Source: Bog-473 sp963834405
GTDB taxonomy: Bacteria > Actinomycetota > Acidimicrobiia > Acidimicrobiales > RAAP-2
Assembly: GCA_963834405.1 (NCBI GenBank)
Contig: CAWIBX010000007.1
Coordinates: forward strand, 434,001 to 498,000
Direction of reading: 5' to 3'
Length of the DNA stretch: 64,000 bases
Every line of letters begins with the position of its first letter. Within the stretch, counting starts at the first letter, position 1. The notes beneath the pieces were generated by a model. The model did no database searches and was not told the origin of the DNA. It was given only the letters and a program-made list of their open reading frames with translations. The position numbers and the translations under genes were made by a program. Of this stretch, positions 25,912 to 34,931 are shown in pieces.

Positions 25912-26970
25912 GTGCGCCTCGTCGTGAACGCCGTACCGGCGCGTCGCGGCAGCCTCGGCGTCGTCACGGAGAACCTGCTCAGAGGGTGGGACGAGCTCGG
26001 AACGGACGACGAGATCCACGTCGTGCTACGTCCCGACGTCCCCCTCGACCTTCCCCCCGGGATCACGGTCCACCTCACGGGAGGCGCCCGGTTCGCCGCC
26101 ATGGAGGCGCGCGTGCCGTCGTTGTGCCGCCGCGTGCGCGCAGAGGCCATGCTGGGCGTCACTCCGGCGACGACGATGGCGCCTCTCCCCTGCCCCCGGG
26201 CGATCATCGCGTTGGACCTGCGGCACGAACACCGCCCCGAGCAGTTCGCCACCAGGGCGCGCTGGATGCGGAGCACGAGCTACGCCATCGGGTACCGCCA
26301 GGCAGACGCGATCATTTGTATCTCGAACAGGACTCGCGACGACCTCCTGGCGTCGCATCCGCGGCTGCGGCGGCGGCGTGTCACGGTGGCTCAGCTGGGA
26401 GCCGACCACGTGCTGGCATGGCCCCCACGCGAGGCGAAGCCGGCTGGCTATGCCTTGGCGTTCGGGCAGTGGGGCAACAAGAACGTCGGCCTCGTGCTCG
26501 AGGCATGGCAGCTTCTGCGCACGCACGGGGACGCGGTTCCGCTCGTGATCGTCGGCGTGCCCGACGAGGGTCGGGACGCCGTGGAGGCGCAGATCCGGAC
26601 AGGCGATCTCGACGAGATGGTGACAGTAAAACCCTGGCTCACCTCGGAGGAATTCCATCGTCAGTTCACCTCGGCCTCCCTGGTTGTCTTTCCCTCCGAT
26701 TACGAGGGATTCGGATTGCCGGCCGTCGAGGCGATGCGACTCGGCATCCCCGTGGTGGTCACACCGGACCGAGCCCTCTTGGAGGTGACGGGCGGCCTGG
26801 CGTCGGTGATGGACGGCTGGGACGCCGAGGCGTTGGCCCGGGCCGTACCGAGCACGTTGCGCTCGAGCCCCGAAGCTCTCGCGGCGGCGCGCGACCATGC
26901 GTCGGTCCTGACATGGCGGAGGACGGCCGAGTCCGCGCGGGCGGCGATTCAGGCGATGCTCAGGCGCTAA
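25912..26970 (+). CDS. Glycosyltransferase family 4
   Basis: 352 aa from the GTG at 25912 (VRLVVNAVPARRGSLGVV), 7 nt after the FkbM stop, so co-translated with it. ALAFGQWGNKNVGLVLEAW (about 180) begins the C-terminal domain. FPSDYEGFGLPAVEAMRLGI (about 261-280) is a classic GT4 nucleotide-sugar site with both glutamates. It probably acts with the neighbouring FkbM methyltransferase on the same sugar unit. Ends 19 bp before the convergent methyltransferase gene. Confidence 0.9.
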   Translation: MRLVVNAVPARRGSLGVVTENLLRGWDELGTDDEIHVVLRPDVPLDLPPGITVHLTGGARFAAMEARVPSLCRRVRAEAMLGVTPATTMAPLPCPRAIIALDLRHEHRPEQFATRARWMRSTSYAIGYRQADAIICISNRTRDDLLASHPRLRRRRVTVAQLGADHVLAWPPREAKPAGYALAFGQWGNKNVGLVLEAWQLLRTHGDAVPLVIVGVPDEGRDAVEAQIRTGDLDEMVTVKPWLTSEEFHRQFTSASLVVFPSDYEGFGLPAVEAMRLGIPVVVTPDRALLEVTGGLASVMDGWDAEALARAVPSTLRSSPEALAAARDHASVLTWRRTAESARAAIQAMLRR

Positions 26971-26989
26971 CGCGCCCGCCGGCGCCCGG

Positions 26990-27736
26990 TCAGCCGCGGC
27001 GCTTGGCGAAGACGACCAGTGCCATCCACATGGCCGTTGGCAGGTGGCGCTCGGTCGCAGCCACGAGCCGCCGGACGTGCGGCCATGGTTTGAAGTACTG
27101 CTCGAGTCCCGTTCGCCGCGCCACGGCCCACTCGAAGTCGGCGTCGAGAAGGCGGGCCAGGTCCTTACGGGTGTTCATGTTGTAGGTCGTCGGGAAGACG
27201 TCGAGTGCATCCCGACCGGGCTGGAGGTGGGCCACCGTCGAAGCGTGCCGGTGGTTCGGGACCACGCGGGCGATGGCAGCGAGCGGCGAGGTGCGGCTGA
27301 TGGTGCGGGCAATGAACATGCCGCCGGGCCTGAGGACGCGGGCGAGCTCCCGGACGAAGTCCTCCGGGTCGGCCACGTGCTCCAGCACGAAGTCGCTCAC
27401 GGCGAGGTCGGCGGACTCATCGCCGAGCGGCCAGTGCCCGTCCGGACCGATGAGGCGGAACTCGTCGATCACCGGGTTCTGCTTGCCGGTGTCCTCGATA
27501 TCGATGCCGATGACCGTCCGACCCTCGCCGCGAAGGTCCTGCCAAGGCCCACCCGGCTGGTCCAGGTCAACAAGGGTGCCTCGACCACAGCCCACTTCGA
27601 CAACCACCCGCGCCCGCGCCGCGACGGCTTGCGCGCTCACCATGAAGACGTGGGCGCTGTCGAGACCCAGGATCCGGTCATCGAACATTTCGCCCAGTCC
27701 GAGATAGTCGGCGGCACCGGGCCCCGCGTCAATCAT
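26990..27736 (-). CDS. Class I SAM-dependent methyltransferase (Methyltransf_11)
   Basis: 248 aa from the ATG at 27736 (MIDAGPGAADYLGLGEMFDD). VVVEVGCGRGTLVDL (about 48-62) is motif I, and VIGIDIE carries the acidic loop residue. LAVSDFVLEHVADPEDFVRE and LARVLRPGGMFIARTISR are the usual post-I segments. The frame is open upstream but only as antisense-like sequence inside the polymerase gene. The start overlaps the polymerase stop by 8 bp (ATGATTGA), so the two genes are coupled. Substrate unknown; glycan or lipid carrier modification is likely. Confidence 0.85.
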   Translation of the reverse strand: MIDAGPGAADYLGLGEMFDDRILGLDSAHVFMVSAQAVAARARVVVEVGCGRGTLVDLDQPGGPWQDLRGEGRTVIGIDIEDTGKQNPVIDEFRLIGPDGHWPLGDESADLAVSDFVLEHVADPEDFVRELARVLRPGGMFIARTISRTSPLAAIARVVPNHRHASTVAHLQPGRDALDVFPTTYNMNTRKDLARLLDADFEWAVARRTGLEQYFKPWPHVRRLVAATERHLPTAMWMALVVFAKRRG

Positions 27737-28994
27737 GCGCGAGAACGGTAGCGCCCGTCGGAGCCTTCGTGATCGGGCGAAAACAGAGGGCGAGGAGGAA
27801 GGGCAGCCAGAGCCAGCGGTCGACCAGTTCGGGACCCTGCATCGCATCGACGAGCACCAGGATGCAACCGGCCAGGACGATGTCGCGCAGCGGCTCTCGA
27901 TAGGACACGAGCCGGTGCATCGCCGATCCGAACATGAGCAGACCGCCCACAACCAGGAAGATGCCACCGCCATACCAGTAGAGGATGATGAGATTGTGCG
28001 CCGGATAGTACGCAGGGACGTACGGGTCGTAGTACACCGCGAGCGTCGTCGGATCGAGCCCGTGCCCGATGATGGGGCTCTGCACGATTCCGTTCCATGA
28101 GAGGATGATCGTCTCCTCGCGCGGTCCGACCGTGTTGTAGCCGGTGTTCGTGCCGGTCGTTGCTTCAATTCGGGCGATGGGATTCAGGTCTCCGGTCTGC
28201 AACGACGTCGCGAGGAGGTAGACGACGCCCAACGCCGCCACCACTGCGACGATCCGCCGCAGTGGTACACCGCGCCGGAGGAAGAGGACGATGCACCCGA
28301 TGACCGTGCTGGCCATCCCTCCCACGCTGGCGCTGAAGATGAGCGCGCCCGCGAGGATGACGGCACAGGCGCCGAGGTACCAGAACCGGCGTCGCAAGCC
28401 GAGCTCGAGGATCAGACCGATGACAAAGACGAGGGCCAGGGCGAAGGACACCGCCGCAATGTTCGGCTGTGTGCTGAGCCCGATAGCCCGAGAGCCCTCG
28501 ATTCCGGTCACATGCTCGTAGCCAAACGTGTGGAACTCGGTCTGCATGAACGCGACGAAGGCGGACGCCGCGGACCCGACGATGAACGCACCCATCGCAA
28601 TCTGAATCCGTGTCGTCGTGTCCAGCAACTGACGCAACGTCCAGGCGAACAGAAAGAACAGGATGATTGCGTTGAGGACGACAACGAGAGAGGACGCCTT
28701 CGATATGGCCTGCGACGACGCGACGACGCCGGCCAGGACGAAAATGAACGCGCCGAAGTACCACCCTGGCGCCTTGGGAGCGCGTGGCGGCGGCCGCCGG
28801 CTCAGGATCAACAGCACGGAAGCCGCGAGGAGCAGCGCATCGCTGACGTCAAAGACCTTGCCGGCCCGGAACTTGAGCAAGGGCAAGAACACCATGCCGA
28901 GGTAGACGAGGCCCCGCGAGGTCTTGACGAAGAGGTCCTCGCGTGACCCGGTCCGGATCCGGGCCGGCGACGGTGACCGCAACGGCGCGTGCAT
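27729..28994 (-). CDS. O-antigen ligase / Wzy-like polymerase membrane protein
   Basis: 421 aa from the ATG at 28994 (MHAPLRSPSP). About 10-12 membrane helices. The large periplasmic loop follows GDLNPIARIEATTG and contains the conserved SWNGIVQSPIIGHGLDP and a later PAHNLIILYWY, typical of the PF04932 (Wzy_C/WaaL) loop with its essential His. It would polymerise repeat units or ligate the finished glycan outside the membrane. Co-transcribed with the methyltransferase downstream; divergent from the Wzz gene. Confidence 0.85.
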   Translation of the reverse strand: MHAPLRSPSPARIRTGSREDLFVKTSRGLVYLGMVFLPLLKFRAGKVFDVSDALLLAASVLLILSRRPPPRAPKAPGWYFGAFIFVLAGVVASSQAISKASSLVVVLNAIILFFLFAWTLRQLLDTTTRIQIAMGAFIVGSAASAFVAFMQTEFHTFGYEHVTGIEGSRAIGLSTQPNIAAVSFALALVFVIGLILELGLRRRFWYLGACAVILAGALIFSASVGGMASTVIGCIVLFLRRGVPLRRIVAVVAALGVVYLLATSLQTGDLNPIARIEATTGTNTGYNTVGPREETIILSWNGIVQSPIIGHGLDPTTLAVYYDPYVPAYYPAHNLIILYWYGGGIFLVVGGLLMFGSAMHRLVSYREPLRDIVLAGCILVLVDAMQGPELVDRWLWLPFLLALCFRPITKAPTGATVLAHD

Positions 28995-29275
28995 CCCCTG
29001 CTCGTTCTGCACGCGCTTACGCTCCCTGTCCGGTCCGGCGCCACGGGGCACCGGGCACCCCCTGCTCGTTACTCACCAGGTCTTAGAACGGATGACCGTG
29101 CCGGCTTCCTACGCAGCATCCCGGCCGCCCTCGTCGGCCGTGCCTCACCCCTCGCGATGAGCCCAATCAGTCGTTGGGATGCACAAGAGAGAGATCTCGG
29201 GGCCGTTATCCCTGCGAGATGAAGGTTGCGGGCGAGGAAGAGCGGACGGCGCTTCACGAATTCCCGGAGTTCCAG

Positions 29276-30088
29276 ATGGTGGGCGATTCCAGGTTCCAGG
29301 AGCCATCGGGGCTGCGCGAGTACGCCCTGCTGCTGTGGCGCAAGAAGTTGACGATCGTGGTGGTCGCCGCGCTGGCCGTCGGCCTGGTCCTCGCCTATTC
29401 GGTGATCACGACGAAGAGATACACCGCGACGGCGCAGCTGCTCCTGGAGCCGCCGATTTCGCAGACGCTCGTCGAGGCCAACTTCCCCACTTCGGGGGTG
29501 ACGCTGCCCGACGTCCCTGACGGCATACAGGTGATCCAGAGCACGTCGGTCGCCGACATCGTGGCTCGGACGATCCCGAACCCTCCATCGGTCAAGGCCA
29601 CCGAGGTGGGCACGACCGACGTGCTCCAGGTGGCTGCGACTTCTCCCAACCCGCAGACGGCGGCGCAGGCGGCGAACGCCTACGCAAGTTCGTACATCAG
29701 CTTCGAACGGAAGCAGACGCTCGACACCTTCGTCGCGGCGGAGCAGCAGATCGAGGGCAAGATCGACACCCTCCAGCTGGCGATCAACAACCTCAATAAC
29801 ACCATCCGTTCGGCACCCGCGACGGCGAACTTGACTCCCGACGAGACTCAGCTGGGGAGCCTGCAGACCCAGTTGGCGAACCTCCAGGACCAGTTGCAGA
29901 ACTACCAGTTCTACGCCACCAACGGGACCGGCACCGAGGCCGGGCAGGTCATTTCGCAGGCAAGCGTCCCGACAAGCCCGTCGTCGCCCAAGACGCTCGA
30001 GTGGACGGTGCTCGCGTTGATCTTCGGGATCATCCTGGGCATCGGCGTCGTCCTCCTCGTCAACGCGCTCTCGACCAATCGGCGCTGA
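29276..30088 (+). CDS. Wzz-type chain-length determinant, without kinase domain
   Basis: 270 aa from the ATG at 29276, which has GGAG six nt upstream; in-frame ATGs at 29219 and 29174 lack one. GLREYALLLWRKKLTIVVV leads into TM1. The periplasmic part carries a coiled-coil stretch (about 165-230: EQQIEGKIDTLQLAINNLNN and QTQLANLQDQLQN). SSPKTLEW with TM2 (VLALIFGIILGIGVVLLV) ends the protein. It would control polymer length with the Wzy-like protein encoded divergently. The last 29 bp overlap the convergent cobT gene end. Confidence 0.85.
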   Translation: MVGDSRFQEPSGLREYALLLWRKKLTIVVVAALAVGLVLAYSVITTKRYTATAQLLLEPPISQTLVEANFPTSGVTLPDVPDGIQVIQSTSVADIVARTIPNPPSVKATEVGTTDVLQVAATSPNPQTAAQAANAYASSYISFERKQTLDTFVAAEQQIEGKIDTLQLAINNLNNTIRSAPATANLTPDETQLGSLQTQLANLQDQLQNYQFYATNGTGTEAGQVISQASVPTSPSSPKTLEWTVLALIFGIILGIGVVLLVNALSTNRR

Positions 30089-31817
30089 CTTCCGCCACGC
30101 GTCCCGCCTGACCGCGGATGCGCGCGGCCGTTTGCAGGAGTTGCACGGCCAGGAGCGCGCCCACGCCCTCCCCGGAGCGCAACCGCAACGAGAGCAGCGG
30201 CTCGAGACCCAAGTGGGTGTTGACGACCCGATGCACCTGCTCCCTGCTCTCCTGGCCGGCGACGAGGTGCACGGCAACAGCCGGTTCGAGCGCGACCGCC
30301 ACCAAGCCCGCCGCTGACGTCACCGCTCCGTCGAGAACGACGAGCGATCCGGCTTCGACCGCGCCCAAGGTGACGCCCGTCAGATAGGCCACCTCCGCCC
30401 CGCCCAGCGCGGCCAGCAGGACGAGCGGGTCGTCGAGATCGGCGTGCTCGGACGCGGCCCGGGCTAAGGCGATGGCCACGGCGTGGCGCTTACGTTCCAC
30501 TGTGGCCATGTCGCCCCCGGCTCCGAGACCGACGGCATCGTCCACGGGGAGGCCCAGGCACGAGGCCACCAGCGCCGCCGCAACCGTGGTGTTGCCGATG
30601 CCGACCTCGCCCAGGGCGATGATCCGACCGCGTAGACGGAGACCGAGATCACGTCCGCCCCCGACCAAGGCGGCCACCGCGTCGCCGTTCAGCGCGTCGG
30701 CCATGACGAGGTCGCCCCGGCGCCCCGGCGGCCGGCACACGAGCGCGCCCTCGACCGGCTCCCCCGGCACCCCGGCGTCGACCGCGACCACGTCGGCGCC
30801 CACCAACCGGGCGGCCACCGCGCCCAACGATTCGCCCGCCACCGTGGCCTCGAGCACCTCCCGCGTGACCGAGTCCGCATACGTCGAGACACCGTGGCGG
30901 GTCACCGGGTGGCCGGTCGCGGCGATCACCGCCGTCACGGGGGCGTCGGCAGCTGCGCCGATGGCGGCCAGCCGGTCGACGGCCCGATCGAGCGCCCCGA
31001 GCGAGCCCGGCGACGTCAGAAGCACATCCGCCTCGTCGCGCGCCCCCACGACCGAGGCCGGCCGTGGCGCCTGCAGGTGGGACGGAGGCGGCGCCGCTGC
31101 GCCCTCGGTCCACCGCTCCCAGACCACGACCTCGGATAACGGCTGGCGCGCCGACCAGCCGGCGCGTTCGAGGCCGGGCTCGGGTGGGCGCTCGTCGGGC
31201 CAGCCGAGGCACAGCCACCCCAGGGTCTCAACCCCGGCGGGCAGGCCGACGAGCGCGGCGAGATCGTCCGGATCGAACAAGGTCACCCAGCCCGTGCCGA
31301 CCCCTTCGGCCCGTGCGGCCAGCCACAGGTTCTCTATCGCACAGGCGCAGGACCACAGGTCGGCGTCGACGAACGTGGCGCGTCCGAGCACGCCCTGGGC
31401 CGGTGCCCTGCGGTCACAACAGACGACGACGCCGACCGGAGCCTCGCGAATGCCGTGGAGCTGGAGATCGAGCATCTGCCGTCCCGATCGGTCGGTCAAC
31501 GTCGCTGCCTGGCGGTGCCACTGGCGGTCCGCGATGAGGGCGGCGCGGTCACGCGTCGACGGGTCGCGGACGATGACGAAGCGCCAGGGCTGGGAGTGGC
31601 CCACGGACGGAGCAGCGTGCGCCGCGCCGAGGATCCGCTCGAGCACGTCGGGATCCACGTCGTCGGGACGGAACCGGCGGATGTCGCGTCGGGCCTGCAC
31701 CACCTCGTAAAAGGAAGCGCGGGCCTCTTCGCCGAAAGCCCAAGCATGGGGCGATTCCCGCCGGGCCCGGGCCGACGACGGGTCGCCCACCAGGGGGACA
31801 GGTCGCTGCCAGGTCAC
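30060..31817 (-). CDS. BluB-CobT fusion: DMB synthase plus DMB phosphoribosyltransferase
   Basis: 585 aa from a GTG at 31817, which overlaps the stop of the preceding gene (GTGA). Residues about 30-240 are BluB: ARRDIRRFRPDDVDPDVLER, SVGHSQPWRFVIV and GVGTGWVTLFD bind FMN, and the enzyme breaks FMNH2 with O2 to make 5,6-dimethylbenzimidazole. Residues about 265-580 are CobT: VTAVIAATGHPVTRHGVS, GEVGIGNTTVAAALV and LRLRSGEGVGALLA, the last with the catalytic Glu. CobT activates DMB to alpha-ribazole phosphate. Fusion hands the product straight to its user. Last gene of the cobalamin operon; BluB implies aerobic life. Confidence 0.92.
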   Translation of the reverse strand: MTWQRPVPLVGDPSSARARRESPHAWAFGEEARASFYEVVQARRDIRRFRPDDVDPDVLERILGAAHAAPSVGHSQPWRFVIVRDPSTRDRAALIADRQWHRQAATLTDRSGRQMLDLQLHGIREAPVGVVVCCDRRAPAQGVLGRATFVDADLWSCACAIENLWLAARAEGVGTGWVTLFDPDDLAALVGLPAGVETLGWLCLGWPDERPPEPGLERAGWSARQPLSEVVVWERWTEGAAAPPPSHLQAPRPASVVGARDEADVLLTSPGSLGALDRAVDRLAAIGAAADAPVTAVIAATGHPVTRHGVSTYADSVTREVLEATVAGESLGAVAARLVGADVVAVDAGVPGEPVEGALVCRPPGRRGDLVMADALNGDAVAALVGGGRDLGLRLRGRIIALGEVGIGNTTVAAALVASCLGLPVDDAVGLGAGGDMATVERKRHAVAIALARAASEHADLDDPLVLLAALGGAEVAYLTGVTLGAVEAGSLVVLDGAVTSAAGLVAVALEPAVAVHLVAGQESREQVHRVVNTHLGLEPLLSLRLRSGEGVGALLAVQLLQTAARIRGQAGRVAEVSADWSRAR

Positions 31818-32770
31818 AGGACCCGCTCCCGATCGGCCGGAGAGACAGTCGATGCCGCACGCACTGGCTCCCCGACTCCCGCCGCGACGAGCGCGGCACG
31901 AAGTCGTTCGAGTCCCCCCTCCGACGGCACGGCGACGCGCGTCACTCCGGACAACCCGAAACTCGCGCAATCCCGCACGACCACACCGAACGGTGCCAGC
32001 ACCTCGCGCAAGCCGCCCCGATCGACCAGGACCCAGTTAGCGTCGGAAGGTCGCACCGCCAGGCCATGCCGTTCAAGCAGGTCGCGCAGCGCACCGCGCA
32101 GGTCGGCGACGGCGCGGCGCCAGCCGGGAAGGTCGACGGCGTCGAGGAGGTCGGGCAGCGCCGATGCGGCCAGGCCACCGACCGACCATGCGGGTTGGCG
32201 GGCGCGGCAGCGTTCGATCAGGTACGGATCGGCGAGCACGTATCCGAGCCTGAGGCCTGGGCACGCGAGCAGCTTCGTCAGAGACCCGACGACCGGCACG
32301 CCGTCGCCACGCGTCCAGGACCCGGCCGCGAGGGGGTAGAAGGCCTCGTCCCAGACGTCCGCAGTCTCCTCGGCCCGGGCCAACAGTCCGCTCGGGCTCC
32401 GTGGATTGGAGCGCCATAAAGGCACGTCGGCACCGGCGCCGTCTCGCGGGTGCAGCCCGAACTCGGGCTCTTCGACGTGCCCACCGAGCTCCGCCGCGAC
32501 GAGCGCGATGGCCTCGGCGCCGCCGTTGGTCAGCAGCAGCCGGCTCGGGTCGACACCCATGGCGCCGGCGAGCGCAGACGTCGCGTCGCTGGTGTCCGGA
32601 TAACGCCGCAGCGCCGGCAGATGGCGACGCAGCACAGGCGTCGGGTCCGGCGCGAGCGGGTTGAGCGACTGCGACAGGTCGAGGAGTGACTCTGGATCGA
32701 GGCCGAGTGCCCGGGCCACCGCCGGGCCATCGCCGCCGTGAGGTCCGGCAGGGGGCGGAATCCGCGTCAC
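31814..32770 (-). CDS. Threonine-phosphate decarboxylase-like PLP enzyme (CobC/CobD)
   Basis: 318 aa from a GTG at 32770 overlapping the cbiB stop (GTGA). Class I/II aminotransferase fold: LLDLSQSLNPLAPDP at the N-terminus is the family's substrate loop, VWDEAFYPLA holds the PLP-binding Asp/Tyr region, and SLTKLLACPGLRLGYV carries the PLP lysine. It makes (R)-1-aminopropan-2-ol phosphate from threonine phosphate, the arm that CbiB joins to cobyric acid. It is a little shorter than the usual 350-360 aa but no motif is missing. Confidence 0.87.
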   Translation of the reverse strand: MTRIPPPAGPHGGDGPAVARALGLDPESLLDLSQSLNPLAPDPTPVLRRHLPALRRYPDTSDATSALAGAMGVDPSRLLLTNGGAEAIALVAAELGGHVEEPEFGLHPRDGAGADVPLWRSNPRSPSGLLARAEETADVWDEAFYPLAAGSWTRGDGVPVVGSLTKLLACPGLRLGYVLADPYLIERCRARQPAWSVGGLAASALPDLLDAVDLPGWRRAVADLRGALRDLLERHGLAVRPSDANWVLVDRGGLREVLAPFGVVVRDCASFGLSGVTRVAVPSEGGLERLRAALVAAGVGEPVRAASTVSPADRERVL

Positions 32771-33702
32771 CGGACCGCTCCCACCGCGCCCACCCAGCGC
32801 GCGCACCCGATCACGGCGAGGCCGGCGGCCAGCGCGGCGCTCACGTCACGTGAGAGCCGAACCGCAGCCTCTATGTCCATCACTTCGACGCCGCGCCCTG
32901 AACCCAGAATGGGACGCGCCTCGACCCGTTCCCCGTAGTGGTTGACGCCGCCGAGCCGCACGCCCAGGGCGGCGGCGAAAGCGGCCTCGGCGACCCCTGC
33001 GTTGGGCGACGGATGGGCCGGTGCCTGATCCCTCACCGCAGCCCACACGGCGCGGGCCGCCCCCGGCCGGACGAGCGCCACCAGCACGGCTGTGAGACGT
33101 GCCGGTACCCAGGCCGCCACGTCGTCGAGACGGGCGCTGGCCCAGCCGTAGTTCAGGTAGCGACTGTTCGGGTGGCCCACCATGGAGTCGAGCGTGTTCA
33201 CCGCCCGGTATCCGAGCGCACCCGGGGCACCCGCGACCGCGCCCCACACGGCCGGCGCCACGACCGCGTCGACGGTGTTCTCCGCGACCGACTCGACGAC
33301 CGCTCGGGCCATCTCTGCGGTCCCGAGTCCCGCTGCATCGCGCCCCACGAGCGCCGGCAGTAGCTCGCGCGCCCGGACGGTGTCTCCGGCGGCCAGGGAC
33401 TCGCCGACCTCGTTCGCCGCCGTCCCCAGCGCGCGGCCGGCCACAGCCGAGGACGTGGCCAACGCCGTCGACTTCACCAGGGCGCCGGCCCCCAGTCCCA
33501 GCGCGACACCCGCCGCCGCGTGCACGAGCCCGGCAAACTTGCCATCCCGATGGAGGCGCCGTTCCAGACTCGTCATGACGAACCCGAAGAGGACCACCGG
33601 GTGCACGGACCCCGGAGGCTCCGGCACCAGGCGGTCGAGCAGAACGCCGGCGGCCGCGCCCAGGGGCCAGGGCAGGCGCCGATGCGGGAGCCGTCCCCTC
33701 AT
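32767..33702 (-). CDS. cbiB: Adenosylcobinamide-phosphate synthase CbiB/CobD
   Basis: 311 aa integral membrane enzyme. Early GVLLDRLVPEPPGSVHPVV is the conserved D-x3-(G)DP-HPV type start. ARAVVESVAENTVDAVVAPAVW and GYRAVNTLDSMVGHPNSRY are the strongest family motifs. It attaches aminopropanol (phosphate) to adenosylcobyric acid. Start ATG at 33702 overlaps the cobS stop (ATGA at 33699-33702). Works directly after CbiZ and the CobC-like decarboxylase in the remodelling route. Confidence 0.93.
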   Translation of the reverse strand: MRGRLPHRRLPWPLGAAAGVLLDRLVPEPPGSVHPVVLFGFVMTSLERRLHRDGKFAGLVHAAAGVALGLGAGALVKSTALATSSAVAGRALGTAANEVGESLAAGDTVRARELLPALVGRDAAGLGTAEMARAVVESVAENTVDAVVAPAVWGAVAGAPGALGYRAVNTLDSMVGHPNSRYLNYGWASARLDDVAAWVPARLTAVLVALVRPGAARAVWAAVRDQAPAHPSPNAGVAEAAFAAALGVRLGGVNHYGERVEARPILGSGRGVEVMDIEAAVRLSRDVSAALAAGLAVIGCARWVGAVGAVR

Positions 33703-34418
33703 CGCGCCGCCAGCACAAGCAACCCGACGGTCTCGGCGATGACCCCGCCTGCTCCCAGGACGTCTCCCGTGTACCCACCGAGGCGCCGTGCGGCGAACCA
33801 GACGACGAGGGTCATGGCGACGATCTCACCCGCGACCACAGCCAGGCCGCGACCGCCCGCTCCAACCACCGCGAGCCCCACGGTGGTGCACAGTCCGTAG
33901 GCCGCCGTCGGCAGCCAGGTGGATACCCCGCCGACTGCGTCCCGGAACGCCGACGCGGTGCCGCCGTCCTCGGCGTGAGCATAGGGAACGGCGCGCGCCA
34001 CCACGGCCATCATGGTGCGTGATCCGCACCAGAGGGCCACGACGACCCACACCCGCACGGGTGCTGCCGCGAGCGCCGTCGTGCGCAACGCCAGCACCAG
34101 CACGAGCGCCACCGCACCGAACGCCCCGATCCTCGGGTCGGCCATGATCTCCAGGCGCTTGTCGCGCTCGACCGCCGGGAGCAGCCCATCCGCCGCATCG
34201 GCCAGCCCGTCGAGGTGCAGACCACCCGTCACCGCAGCGTCCACCGCAACCGCGACAACCGCGGCGACGGCTGCGGGCCACACCCGAGCCGCTGCCCACC
34301 ACGCGCCTCCAACGATGGCACCGACCGCAAGACCGACCACCGGGAACCAACTCAAGGTCCGTGTGTTCGGCGTCGCCGCCCGACCTAAGACCGTCAGGAA
34401 CGACAGCGCCCGCTTCAT
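33699..34418 (-). CDS. cobS: Adenosylcobinamide-GDP ribazoletransferase CobS
   Basis: 239 aa membrane protein from the ATG at 34418 (MKRALSFLTVLGRAATP), overlapping the cobU stop (ATGA). GGLHLDGLADAADGLL is the catalytic D-x-D-G-x-A-D motif, and RDKRLEIMADPRIGAFGAVA is the second conserved block. It condenses AdoCbi-GDP with alpha-ribazole (phosphate) to close the lower loop. A longer in-frame N-terminus exists but is antisense-like and unnecessary. Confidence 0.93.
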   Translation of the reverse strand: MKRALSFLTVLGRAATPNTRTLSWFPVVGLAVGAIVGGAWWAAARVWPAAVAAVVAVAVDAAVTGGLHLDGLADAADGLLPAVERDKRLEIMADPRIGAFGAVALVLVLALRTTALAAAPVRVWVVVALWCGSRTMMAVVARAVPYAHAEDGGTASAFRDAVGGVSTWLPTAAYGLCTTVGLAVVGAGGRGLAVVAGEIVAMTLVVWFAARRLGGYTGDVLGAGGVIAETVGLLVLAAR

Positions 34419-34930
34419 GTCCCCCGCCCCGCAGCGTCCGTGACGGCCGGCAGGTCCAGGATCCGGCCCGCCACGACGAGACAAACGCGGTCGGCCACCG
34501 ACGCCACCGCATGATTCAACGCGCCCAGCGCGTCCTGAAAGCGGTGTCCCTCGGGCGTGGACGGGTGGACCGACATCCCGACCTCGTCGGAGACGAGCAC
34601 GGTGTCGCCTTGGCGCGCGCCCAGCGCCTCGCAGAGCGCGTCCGCGTCCGCGTCCATGGCAGGGCGTCCCCCTACCCACGGACCCAGGGAGTCGACCAGG
34701 ACCGTGCCCGAGAGCGACGTCAACAGCGTGGCCAGGTCCTCTCCCGCGTCGACCGTCGCCCAGGCCGGGTCCCGGCGGCGCCGGTGCGCCGCGACGCGAG
34801 CTTCGAGCGCCGGGTCTCCCACTGGGACCATGGTGGCGACGTAGGTCACGGGTGGCGCGTGCTTCGCCGCGAGTGCCTCGGCCACCGCGGACTTGCCCGA
34901 CCGGGCACCGCCCAGCACCAGGGTGATCAC
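34415..34930 (-). CDS. cobU: Adenosylcobinamide kinase / guanylyltransferase CobU
   Basis: 171 aa, the family's usual length. GGARSGKSAVAE (7-18) is the P-loop, YVATMVP and AHRRRRDP follow, and VLVSDEVGMSVHPSTPEGHR is the signature near residue 112. The guanylylated His lies in the AHRRRR region. It phosphorylates and then guanylylates adenosylcobinamide. Starts at the ATG at 34930, one base after the cbiZ stop. Confidence 0.94.
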   Translation of the reverse strand: MITLVLGGARSGKSAVAEALAAKHAPPVTYVATMVPVGDPALEARVAAHRRRRDPAWATVDAGEDLATLLTSLSGTVLVDSLGPWVGGRPAMDADADALCEALGARQGDTVLVSDEVGMSVHPSTPEGHRFQDALGALNHAVASVADRVCLVVAGRILDLPAVTDAAGRGT

Positions 34931-34931
34931 G

